Shown here piece by piece: positions 54,771-64,000 of a stretch of DNA of 64,000 nt. The DNA is from Gordius sp. MW1. Its lineage: Eukaryota; Nematomorpha; Gordioida; Gordea; Gordiidae. The position numbers were made by a program, and so were the translations under genes. Each line of letters starts with the position of its first letter. Position 1 is the first letter of the stretch. The notes below the pieces were generated by a model. The model saw nothing but the letters and a program-made list of their open reading frames with translations, was not told where the DNA came from and did not search any database. The stretch covers positions 17,120,060-17,184,059 of the forward strand of contig OZ038529.1 of NCBI GenBank assembly GCA_964036665.1, given 5' to 3'.

Positions 54771-56526
54771 TTTAATGACACGGCCAATGCGATGCCATTT
54801 TTGTATCGTATCTTGGCAAGAATTATCGAAATGAGAAACCACCTGATGCATCCAAAAAAAGAAACCCCTTGTCCTGCCGAAACTATCAGCATACCCCGGC
54901 CTTAAATGGTTTTTGGTTCATAAGTTAGTGATGGGACATTGCGAGTAACAATCGACGCCATTTCTAAAGTATTGTACTGCAGTTCAGTGTTGAGTAAATC
55001 AGATGTAGATTTGGTTAACTCATAATAAAATGACTAATTTTAAAATTGGCAATTACAATGCAAAGACTCTATAGCTATCAAAATGCTTCATTATACATTG
55101 CGTCGCTGAATGATAAAGTTAGACGTTGTCCCTTGAAAAATGTCGGTATCAGCAGTCATTGAATCTTTGCTTACGACACAACGTTTGTGCTTGGGGTTGG
55201 AAACATGAAGTCAACACTATAGCAAATAGTAGACGAATTTGTTTTCCTGTACAGTTTAATGCTGCTTCAGTATGAATGTCCCGATGGTTGTTGTCTTCTA
55301 GCAAACTTAATGTAAGGCATGCATCTTATACGCTAGATACTGTTATCCATTTACTTTACATATATCGTGAAATGACAATGAGCCGGTGCCATTAACCAAC
55401 AACAGTCGCAGTTGAAAGAACTCAGTCTGCCTTAGATTCACTGTATATACACGACGGCGATGATCGATTAAAATATCCATATGGACCATGATTATGTTTG
55501 TAGTAACAATATTAAGCAATAATTTATCAGTACACGGATTGGAATTTCTGCATAAATGAAACTATCGATGTCTTCAGGAGGTATAAATTATATTAAAATA
55601 TTATTAAATTCACGAAAATTCCATCCTGAATTTAATTTGTTTGTCCATCTCACATGCTTATTGTTTGACATATCTTGCATATTTTTATGTATCACATGCA
55701 CATAGAAAGCCAATGATTTTCGAAAAATGGCTTGCACACAATTTTTTCCCCCTTATTAGTGATACCCCATAATAAGTTTGAGCAGCACATATTGTTTTAA
55801 ATTTATATTAATAAAAAATTCCTAAATTTTATGGACAATATTCTTTAAATATAACTTTCAAGGGTATTAAATTCTTAAGATGACACCAATAATGAAACTT
55901 CGCGGTTCGGGAATTATAATCGTATTTATTTATTTTAAGCTAATTTATTTGTTTCTAAACTACCGCGAATAAATGTAAGCTACATTTTTTCGTTCATAAC
56001 TATTCCAGTGAAAGATATAATAATATATGAATAAGTAAACGTGAAAAGTGATCTATATATAATAATCGATAATAATAATATTATATCTTGGTAAGCGAGG
56101 TATATTGATCGATATGTATGATTATCCAATATCCAAATTAATAATCATCATGATTTACATATAGTTGACATTCATTTAATATAAGCTTTCATATACGGAT
56201 CTTGATTAATGTTGCGTGTGTGTAACATATAGTAGTTTTTGCAGTGCGTGTGTATTTTAATAAAATCAGATATGATTTAGTATTTATTAAAGATCGGCAT
56301 ATGCCACAAAGGGATAAAAATTCTAAAACAAATTCTTTATGTGTGTCATTGGATTTAACAAAATGTACACCAACACTATGTTGTTCTGTGCATCTCACAT
56401 CTCTAATTTTATCTAAAATTATTAAATAAAATTTTGATTAATTTAATTTTGACAGAATATTTTTAAGGATTTTAGCCGTTAAATTTTTGAGTACATTTTA
56501 AATTTTTGATGGTGCAAAGGGGGTTT
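54771..56526. other. decayed sequence upstream of the Helitron fragment
   Basis: Minus-strand stretches at about 54.77-55.4 kb may be remains of the same Helitron, but no motif could be assigned. 55.5-56.5 kb is AT-rich. The overlapping frames 56189-56398(-) and 56244-56429(+) have no recognisable content. Confidence 0.4.
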
Positions 56527-56534
56527 GTGCAAAT
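56527..56534. other. 8-bp target-site duplication of the P-type element (left)
   Basis: GTGCAAAT; the right side has GTGAAAAT (61573-61580), seven of eight identical. Confidence 0.65.
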
Positions 56535-56630
56535 CATAGACTAGATAGACTGCTCATGCCATATGTTCCATATGGTAATGTGTGTCAAATTTTCCGCCAT
56601 TTTGAAGACTACAACAGGTGTATTACATCT

Positions 56631-57495
56631 ATGACATTTTACGCTGTGCGATTTTGTTCCAACACAAGAAGTCGGGATAAACGATTTTCTTTCCATAGGT
56701 AAGTATTATTTTAAATATATATCATATATTTTCGGAATTTTAGGTTCCCAATGAAAAATTCCCAGCCTCTCAAAACATAAATTCATAAGATTAAAAGGAA
56801 GTTTGTAGTAACAAAATATGATCTTATTGCTATTCCAACAATTTTGGATTTTCCAGCACAGGTAAACCTATATACCTTTATTTATTGCATTTATTTAGAT
56901 TATTATTTACAACACTAAATACTATATTATTTATTCTTATTTTAATATCTTGTAACTAACATTTTTAATTCACCTATTATGAAAAAGATAAGGAAACAAA
57001 TTGCTCTTTCCGAAAAAGATTAATCAGATGAATTTTATAATTATTATATTTAGTATAATTCTATTCTATATTTCAATTCATAGGTTTTTTAAAATGCTCT
57101 CCTGACAAAATAAAAGAAATGCAGGACATATCCGTTGTAAGCCTTTATATAGCTATTTCTATGGATGAAATGGCTATACGCAAAAATATCCATTGAGATG
57201 GTAATCAGTATCATGGGTAATAAGCTATAGAATTGAAACTTTCTTTTTTAATAGTTATATTGATTTAGCATCATATGACCAATGTAAATTTGAGTACATA
57301 TGCCTCAGGGGCTCTTTTTTTGATGGCAACGGTAATCAATTGTTCTTGAAAATATTTTTAGGGTATTTCCTTGTGTAAGGTGTAACATCAGAACTCCTAC
57401 AAAATATAGTGTCAGAGTGGATTACATTCTGCCAATTGGAGTTATTGCAAAGGCCTTGGTGTGTGATGGGTTTTCTGCTAATAGAGAAAAATAAG
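56631..57495 (+). pseudogene. THAP/P-element transposase relic
   Basis: Exon 1 (56631-56698) begins MTFYAVRFCSNTRSRDKRFS and ends at a donor AG|GTAAGT. Exon 2 (56744-56861) continues RFPMKN and ends DLIAIPTILDFPAQ before a donor. These are the start, middle and PTIL/F end of a THAP C2CH zinc finger, but the first zinc-binding Cys is replaced by Tyr and exon 2 has an in-frame stop. From 57083 comes a transposase segment with SLYIAISMDEMAIRK, the conserved P-type MDEM block. It is followed by a stop, then GYFLV and GVTSELLQNIVSEW (about 57360-57420) and ALVCDGFSANREK in another frame. Multiple stops show it is inactive. Confidence 0.78.
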
Positions 57496-57529
57496 TTGAC
57501 TTGATTGAATGCCTTTCTTTTTTATCATC

Positions 57530-60330
57530 TCATCTTCTTCCAGTTATTTGGCCCCACAGTCGTAGGGTTTGTTTTGATTAGTTTTTCCCATCTTGACCGG
57601 GTGGCCATATCTTGACTAATCTCTTTTGTTTTCATTACTTTATAGATTTGCCCTTTCCACGTGACACGGGGTTGTCCTCTTCCTCTTTTGCCCGGTGCCT
57701 CCATTTCCAGTACTTTTCGATTTACGTCATTGGTGTCCCTTCTTAGTATATGCCCTTACCACCTTTGCCAGTTTTCGTTCATCAGTTTGTCATAGGTTGA
57801 ATATCCATTTTTGTCATGAGCAGGTCATTCGTCATATAGTCGAGCTTAGTATACCCCAAGGTCCACCGTATCATTCTCATCTCTGCAGCTTGTAATAGCT
57901 TTCCTTCTGTGGTGTTTAATGCCCATGTTTTGCTTCCATAGAGTACACCGGTCTTGATGGATTTGTAAGCTTTGCTTTTCAACCATATTGGCATTTTCTT
58001 GTCGCACACTACACCGGATATACTTCGCCATTTAAGCCATCTTTTTTGGATCCGGGCATTGACTTCGGTTGCGCACCTTCTTGATGTAGTATCGAGCCGA
58101 GGTATATATACCATTCTACTTTTGGGTAATTTCGGTGGTCATTCAGCGATGGGCTGCCTGTACCGTTCATTTCCATGTATACCGTTTTTCGTTCGTTGAC
58201 CTAACCATATCTAGCTAAGTGCTTTGATCACTTTCCTGCTTGTTCGAATACTTTCACCCTTGTTTCCTCGCATAGTACTATATCATCGGCGCATACACCA
58301 TGGTGATGGCTTTTGAGTGTTCCTTATTGTCGTGCCTATAATTATATTAAATAAAAAGGACTAAAGCAAATCCTTGATGTAATCCAATTTTAACCCGAAA
58401 AGATTTAGAGTCTCCAACTGTCGTCCTAACGCAAGAGTTTGAGGCTTCATAAATCTTTTTCATAAGCCGTATATATGCGTCAGGGATATTGTTTTCTCAG
58501 GCACCACCATATTAAATCGCGGGGACCGTGTCATAAGCTTTCTCCAAGTCGAAAAAGACCATATGTAGATCTTTCCTCTTTTCACCATACTTATCCATCA
58601 TTTGTCTTAGTGCGAAGATTGGGTCGATTGTGGATTTATCGGCCACATATCCGAATTGATTAGCCGATATTTCCACCTCGTTTTTCAGCCTTGTTACTAA
58701 GATCCTTTCCATAAGCTTTAAGAAGCGGCAAGTTAGCTTGATACCTCTGTAATTGCCACTTTGCCTTTAAATAAGGGTATAATCGTGCCAGCTATCCATT
58801 GATTAGGAATTCGCTCCTCTACCAATATCTTGTTAGTAGAAGGTTCGTCAAGGTGGTGACTTTTTCTTTACGACATCCGAGCAATGCTTCCATAGGTGTT
58901 CCATCTGGGCCATTTTCCTTTTTGCATCTTGTTCATTTGTGTCCTAACTTCATCCTCCTGAAAGAGTTCGACCATACTTATATTTGGCTCAATTTTGGGA
59001 AGGGAATCCTTGTCATTTGCAATATTCATAAGATTCTTAAAATATCCTTTCCATCACTTCCTTCGGCTTGAATAAGGTTTGACCCTTCTTGTAGACTATT
59101 TTGAAAACTCCGACATCGCGACTTTTCTTCTTCCTTATCTTGGCCAATCTGTACATAAGCCTATCGCCCCCTTTTTGATCCAATTTGTTTGCCATCTCGG
59201 TGTAGGCGGAATTCTTCGCTATCGCAACGGCCTTTTTTGCGGCCCTCTTTGCGTCCCTATACTCTTGATAATCCTCTTTTTGATTTATGCCATCATCTAT
59301 ATAGATTTCTAACCGATTGATCCCACCACCATAGTTCCCTATTCATAGCTTTGCCTTCTTTGGTCTATCCTAGAACACGAATCGCTTTTTTCTTTATGTC
59401 CTTAGATAGCGTCTCCCAATCGTCGTCTACGTCCCTTTGCAACTTCCTTGCACCCAAGAGTGAGGAGGCTTTTTGATGGTATTTTTCGTTTGTCGACCTA
59501 TCCTTTAGCCTTTCATTTCAAATTCGAGATTCATAGACCTTTCTTCTTTCGGGAAATATTCTTCTATCAAGATCCATAACAAGGGGACGATGTTGCCTGG
59601 CAATTTCTTCTCTCGGTATTACTCTGCAATCCATGATATTCCATAAGTCCTTTCGCCGTACAAGCAAATAGTCAATTTGACTAAAATGCTTCCCACTTTC
59701 TAAAGGTCACAATATGATCTTAGCGTTTTTGAAAATAGGTGTTAACGATCGCCATGTCATAGGGATACTTGGAGAAGTTTTTCCCCTTCTTTGTTCTTCA
59801 GACCATGCCCATAGCCTCCATGATTGCGTTCATACCCGAGGCGATCTTTCCCTACGTGAGCGTTGAAATCTACCCCGATAATTAGCCTTTCTTCCTGTCC
59901 TATTCCTTGTATTTCCTTTTTCACTGAACCGAAAAATATGTCTTTCTCTGATTCCATACACCCAATTTGGGGAGCATACGAGTACACAACAGTTAGGAGT
60001 CCCCCTTGATCTGCAATCTTCACCCACATTAGCCTCATTGTTCCCACATTCCAGCACGTCGCATTCTTTCAAATTTCCTTATCCGCTTTCGTTGTAAGTT
60101 GGGCAGTAACCCTAGTGTAATTTTCACATTGCACGGGCGTGGCATGCAGTGCGCGTCGTTTATGGACGACACCCTAGCATTCTCTTGTAAGATCTTGTTT
60201 GAAATTATCATGATTTTGGAGTTGGTTTTTATAGCCGGTTTCCGACCTGACGCCAACCCTCCACTTTTTGCACACAGACTTGGGATCGTCGTAGGTAGTG
60301 TTTTCTTTGTTATCATCTATTCCTAATAAT
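57530..60330 (-). pseudogene. RTE-like non-LTR retrotransposon, minus strand, nested in the P element
   Basis: Read on the minus strand: an endonuclease segment at 60047-59757 (LTVVYSYAPQIG, then LIIGVDFNAHVGKDRLGYE, the apurinic-endonuclease-like D-x-N motif). RT follows at about 59.3-58.5 kb, including FGYVADKSTIDPIFALRQMM and FDLEKAYDTVP at 58712-58512. The C-terminal part at 58114-57782 contains INARIQ-type KRWLKWRSISGVVCDKKMP and MRMIRWTLGY. The frames are broken. It resembles the fragment at 51-52.3 kb in domain type but is a different family. The 3' end is near TTCTTCC at about 57535; the 5' end near 60.32 kb is uncertain. Confidence 0.8.
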
Positions 60331-60463
60331 TGTTTAAATAATAATATCATTTAATTAACATAAGAATAATTAAAAATTTAATCTATTATATAAAACTACG
60401 TACTCTATCTTTAATAACTTTAAAAATAGAATTTATTAAATAAAAAAACATAAATTTATAATA

Positions 60464-61080
60464 TTAACCCTCGAGAGCCTTCGTGGGGTACCACGGACCC
60501 CACGATAGTTATAAACTTAAATATAAAACGCCTTTATAAGCGAATTGATCTGGCCTTTTCAGTAGCCTAATATTTTACCAAGAACTAAGTTTGAGGAAAA
60601 TTCTATAACTTTTGGCCCATTACTTTTTAAAATATAGCATCTTTTTGGCCACAGGCGTCCTGTGTACCCCACGAATGCTCTCACATAATTTTTTTTTATT
60701 GGAAAAAATTTATGTATTTTTTAATGATTTCTTTTACAATTTGTGTTTTTAATACATTTTGAACATTCTTTTAATAAAAAATCACGTTTATTTTGATTTA
60801 TTTTAAGGTATATGATGTCAAGAGGTAAAATGAGGGGAAGCTCTAAAATAACCAAAATAAAAATGGGGGGTCCATAAAATCGTTAATAAGTTTTGTAATG
60901 TTAATTAGATTCATATCAAAATTTATACCATCAATCTTAAGACCTTTATAAACACATGTTTAAAATTTTAAAGGTTTAATAAGAATACTTTAAAAGTTAT
61001 AAGAAGTTAAAAAATGGGGTCAAATATAGCCCACGATTGCTCTCGCGTTCGGGATTTTCAGGAATGCTCTCGAGGGTTAA
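60464..61080. mobile_element. piggyBac-type MITE with TTAA duplication
   Basis: TTAA (60464-60467) and TTAA (61077-61080) flank a 609-bp element with ends CCCTCGAGAGC / GCTCTCGAGGG. Subterminal words (GTGGGGTACCACGG at 60484; CCCCACGAATGCTCTCAC at 60667; CACGATTGCTCTCGCG at 61032) repeat the terminal GCTCTC motif. A TTAA target and CCC..GGG ends are piggyBac hallmarks. No coding capacity. Confidence 0.88.
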
Positions 61081-61572
61081 ATAAAATATTTTTCATCTAA
61101 TCAGTTCTAATATTTTTAATACATTAAACAATCACCTTATTAATCAAGATTTTACATATTTAAATTTTTTAAATTAATTTAATAGTTTTGAAAAATCTTA
61201 AAATTCTTTTTAATAATCATTCCCTAATATAAATCAAATATTAAGAATTAATATAAGAAATAATTGAATAAAAATGTTCTGGTCCATAACAGTCAATTTA
61301 CCTTCCTTACAAGTTTATATATTTGAACGAACGTTTTTATATTAATATTATACATAATATAGATGGCGCTATATTTATCTAACATACATGATTTAATTTT
61401 AAAATGCTGTTTTTGATATCTACCCAATTCAATATTTTTTTATTTACCTTTTTAAGATTATTTAATTACAAAAATCACTAATATCTATATATTAACTACT
61501 TTACCATGTTAACATTACAATGGCGGAAAAAAGGTACGCATTTTGTGCGTTGATGAGCAGTCATTGTCTATG
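61081..61572. other. right subterminal region of the P-type element
   Basis: AT-rich with ATAGATGGCGCTATATTTAT (61360) and AATGGCGGAAAAAAGG (61519) near the terminal repeat, corresponding to the subterminal blocks of the P-type MITEs. No coding content. Confidence 0.65.
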
Positions 61573-62065
61573 GTGAAAATAAATCTCCATTAGCAAATTG
61601 GATAAATTAGTATAATTTTTTACTTCTACCAAAAGCAAATTTAATATAATTAATTAAAACTCGGGCCTTCGGCCCTCGTGGGAAGGGGGAGGGGGGAAGA
61701 AAAGGGGGGACGACTCATCTTTACTTCGTATAAATGTATCATATTTGCTATGCAATTTATGGGCGAGAAAGGTGGGAAGGGGCGAGAATGCCTATAAAGG
61801 GGTATTAAATGCCTAATGATTAATTAATTATTTATACAAATTTTCCATTTATAGGCAAAATGTAATATAGGCAAAATGTAATATAGGCAATGGTTAGGGT
61901 TAGATTTAGTGTTTGCATCTAGTTGCGTATTACATTAGTTTTTACGGCCTTTAGTGATTATGGGTCTAACAAACATTATATTATAAAACATCACAATGTT
62001 AAGAATTTGCAGAATTGTTGGGAGAAATTTTTGTTGAATTTGAACAATTTTTAATTAAAAAAATC
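61573..62065. other. intergenic between P element and tandem array
   Basis: AT-rich with a G-rich patch (61.67-61.8 kb, including TTGCTATGCAATTTATGGGC at 61747). A short direct repeat AGGCAAAATGTAATAT lies at 61853 and 61869. No gene. Confidence 0.5.
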
Positions 62066-62069
62066 AAAA

Positions 62070-62870
62070 ATTTGGCGAATGGTCATTTTTTCTCCATTGG
62101 TCAGTACCAACAGATACTCTATAAGTCAATGATAGCCAAACGAAAAAAAAATTTAATGCTCATTGGCCAATGGTCATTTTTTTCCATTGGTCAGCAGCCA
62201 GCACACGGTAAAAATGGATATAAATTCATAAGAGTAAAAAAACGAAAAAAAAATTTTCGAATCACATTTTGGCCAATGGACATTTTTTTCCATTGGTCAG
62301 CAGCCAGGACACGGTAAAAGTGGATATAAATTCATAATAGTCAAAAAAAACGAAAAAAAAATTTTCGAATCACATTTTGGCCAATGGTCATTTTATTCCA
62401 TTGGTCAGCAGCCAGCGGACGGCCAAAAAGTCATAATAGCAATGGTAGGAACAGGAACAATCATAATAGTCAAAAAAAAACAAAAAAAATAATTTCGTTT
62501 CACATTTTGGCCAATGGTCATTTTTTCCATCGGTCAGGAGCCAGCGGACGGCCAAAAAGTCATAATAGCAATGGTAGTAACAGGAACAATCATAATAGTC
62601 AAAAAAACGAAAAAATAAACTCGGATTCACATTTTGGCCAATGGTCATTTTTTTCATTGGTCAGCAGCCAGCGGACGGCCAAAAAGTCGTATAAGTAATG
62701 GTAGTAACAGGAACAATCATAATAGTCAAAAAAAAAGAAAAAAGAAACTTGGATTCACATTTTGGCCAATGGTCTTTTTTTCATTGGTCAGCAGCCAGCA
62801 GACGGCCAATAAGTCTTATTATCAATGGTAGTAACAGGAACAATCATAAGAGTCTAAAAAAACTCCGAGA
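62070..62870. repeat. 105-130 bp tandem array (TTTTGGCCAATGGTCATTTT units)
   Basis: TTGGCCAATGG (or one variant) recurs at about 62164, 62270, 62378, 62508, 62634 and 62764. Each copy is followed by CATTGGTCAGCAGCCAGC. From the third copy on there is an added block with GGACGGCCAAAAAGTC and GTAACAGGAACAATCATAA, which lengthens the unit. Each unit has an inverted CCAATGG/CCATTGG pair. The long frames on both strands here (62015-62952) are a by-product of the repeat period and are not genes. Confidence 0.87.
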
Positions 62871-63035
62871 TTCTAACCCAAACCCTTGTAGTGGAGGGCA
62901 TAGGGTAATTATAGCAATTAATATCAATGTTACCCAATTCAAAAACGAATAGATTAACGTAGCAACTAAAACCCGACCCCGCCCGAAAGCGAGGGAGATA
63001 GAGATGAGGGGTGGGGCACCTCTTTCTCATGCATT

Positions 63036-63296
63036 TGTAGAGGCTACGATTATTTTAATAGCCCCTCGCTTGTACTTAACCATCACGTTATTTTTATTTT
63101 AATAGCCCCTCGCTTGTACTTAACCAACACGTTATTTTTATTTTAATAGCCCCTCGCTTGTATTCAACCATCGCCTGATTATTCAAATGATAATGGGCTC
63201 GCGCAGCTACATAAGCACAACCTTTAAAACTAACACGATTATTATTCATTTTTTCGCTAATAAGTATCTCTTCTAAATAATGAAATAACCACTTCA
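63036..63296 (+). repeat. probable 5' LTR of a second CsRn1-like element
   Basis: Begins TGTAGAGGCTACG and ends ATAACCACTTCA, followed by TTTGGTGACCC (primer-site start) and then gag, the same order as at 30100. It contains a 44-bp tandem repeat (TTTTAATAGCCCCTCGCTTG at about 63054, 63098, 63142). The matching right LTR lies outside the window, so the boundaries are inferred. Confidence 0.6.
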
Positions 63297-63298
63297 TT

Positions 63299-63307
63299 TG
63301 GTGACCC
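63299..63307 (+). other. shortened tRNA-Trp-like primer-binding site
   Basis: TGGTGACCC matches the first nine bases of the site at 30302; the next bases (AAAAATG) do not. Either mutated or using only a short match. Confidence 0.5.
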
Positions 63308-63311
63308 AAAA

Positions 63312-64000
63312 ATGTCCACGCAACCATCTGATATGGAGGTTAAAAGCGAAAATGCCACATATTTTAAACTGCCACAGTTTAACAATATAAACCCCCGCTC
63401 ATGGTTCATCCAAATAGAGGCTCTTTTCTTGGTAAGAAAGATAAAAAGCGAAGCTACCAAAGTTGGGTACTTAATAGAAGCCTTGCCACTGGAAATAACC
63501 ATCGAAATTCAAGACATCCTACAAAATATGTCCGACATTTTACCCTATACAACCATGAAAGCAGCCATCATAGACCGCACTAGCCAATCCGATTCTGCTA
63601 GACTTCGTGCTCTTCTCACAACTGTCGAATTAGGAGATCGCACCCCATCCCAGCTTCTGCGTTTCATGAAAAATCTTCGGGAACGAATTTTATGGATGAA
63701 CGAGTTCTTAAAGAACTTTGGTTAGAAAAACTTCCAAAAAACATGACCGGCATTTTGGCAATTGTTTCTGACCAGCAGTCCCATTCCAAATTGGCCGAAA
63801 CTGCGGACAAAATTGTAGAGACCTACCACAACTCCACATGTCCAATTGTAAATGTAGTCACGGAAGATGAATCGACTCGGCTTAGGGAGATGATTGCAAA
63901 ACTCACACAGGAGGTACAAAATTTAAAAATCTCATTCAATAGGCCACGTGATCGTTCCAACTCGAGACGCCGCAATCCCTCTACCGTTCGCCACCCTAGC
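63312..64000 (+). pseudogene. gag of a second CsRn1-like element, frameshifted, cut by window end
   Basis: ATG at 63312 shortly after the primer site. The frame to 63725 contains KLPQFNNINPRSWFIQIEAL and LGDRTPSQLLRFMKNL, parallel to the gag at 30320-31093; here the Trp is intact where the other copy has a stop. A frameshift at about 63680-63690 moves the remainder to another frame. That frame stays open to the window end (LWLEKLPKNMTGILA and a terminal Arg/Ser-rich stretch). The Cys/His box would lie beyond 64000. Confidence 0.8.

Larger units (their letters stand above)
56535..61572 (+). mobile_element. P-superfamily (THAP) DNA transposon, nested host of other elements
   Basis: The left end is CATAGACTAGATAGACTGCT (56535). 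The right end read inward is CATAGACAATGACTGCTCAT (from 61572). The inverted repeat is about 22 bases with a few differences, flanked by an 8-bp near-identical duplication. Both subterminal zones contain CCGCCATT, and the right zone has ATAGATGGCGCTATA, as in the two MITEs in DIP2 introns. The left part carries THAP and P-type transposase relics. Inserted into it are an RTE-like LINE (about 57.53-60.32 kb, minus) and a piggyBac MITE (60468-61076). The LINE replaces or follows a lost C-terminal transposase part. Confidence 0.8.

Noticed and set aside
62015..62952. Overlapping long frames on both strands with repeated motifs
   Set aside because: They follow from tandem repeats with few stop codons; the same peptide pattern occurs on both strands and has no protein family resemblance.
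1..64000. CRISPR array, bacterial operons, riboswitches, rRNA or tRNA genes
   Set aside because: The DNA is eukaryotic with spliced genes. Tandem arrays lack the repeat-spacer pattern, and no tRNA cloverleaf or rRNA block was recognised by eye; a covariance-model scan was not possible.

Overview
This is an AT-rich, intron-rich animal nuclear window with two recognisable host genes in a dense bed of transposable elements. The host genes (DIP2 and a family-56 hyaluronidase), the very short introns (many 36-50 nt) and the mobile-element mix (Helitrons, a THAP/P-like transposon, piggyBac and hAT MITEs, RTE-like LINEs, CsRn1-type Ty3/gypsy) point to a bilaterian invertebrate, most likely an arthropod. 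I cannot name the species from the sequence.

Layout. 1-6.3 kb is intergenic. It holds GC-rich hAT-like ends, a non-autonomous Helitron with both termini (1107-2796) that carries two nested tandem arrays, local duplications and a 36-bp near-perfect palindrome. 6286-38884 (+) is a complete DIP2 gene that I reconstructed exon by exon: 40 coding exons, 5736 nt, 1911 codons plus stop, every junction in phase with GT..AG. Intron 1 (8.1 kb) carries a hAT transposase relic, a P-type MITE and a 130-150 bp tandem array. Other introns carry a hAT MITE (intron 11), a Helitron 5' fragment (intron 14) and a second P-type MITE (intron 16). Intron 37 holds a 6.7-kb CsRn1-type LTR retrotransposon that has rearranged into a foldback with arms of about 2.4 kb.

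41.6-44.9 kb (-) is a multi-exon hyaluronidase gene. Six exons are mapped; the signal-peptide exon is not found. The two genes are convergent, with poly(A) signals at 39108 and 41447. From 45 kb onward there is no convincing host gene. The region holds dispersed short MITEs whose ends read like GGGCGTAGC, a foldback element at 46.36-46.78 kb, an RTE-like LINE fragment (50.9-52.35 kb, +), and a Helitron 3' end with a helicase fragment (54.15-54.75 kb, -). It also holds a nested composite at 56.5-61.6 kb: a P-superfamily transposon with TIRs, a near-matching 8-bp TSD and THAP exons, into which an RTE-like LINE (-) and a piggyBac MITE have been inserted. The last 2 kb hold a 105-130 bp tandem array and the 5' LTR and frameshifted gag of a second CsRn1-like element that runs off the window.

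The two host genes show no functional link beyond adjacency. The main points of interest are the P-element family (one coding relic plus two MITEs with perfect 8-bp target duplications, two of the three copies inside DIP2 introns) and the intronic retroelement hairpin, which lies on the sense strand of DIP2.
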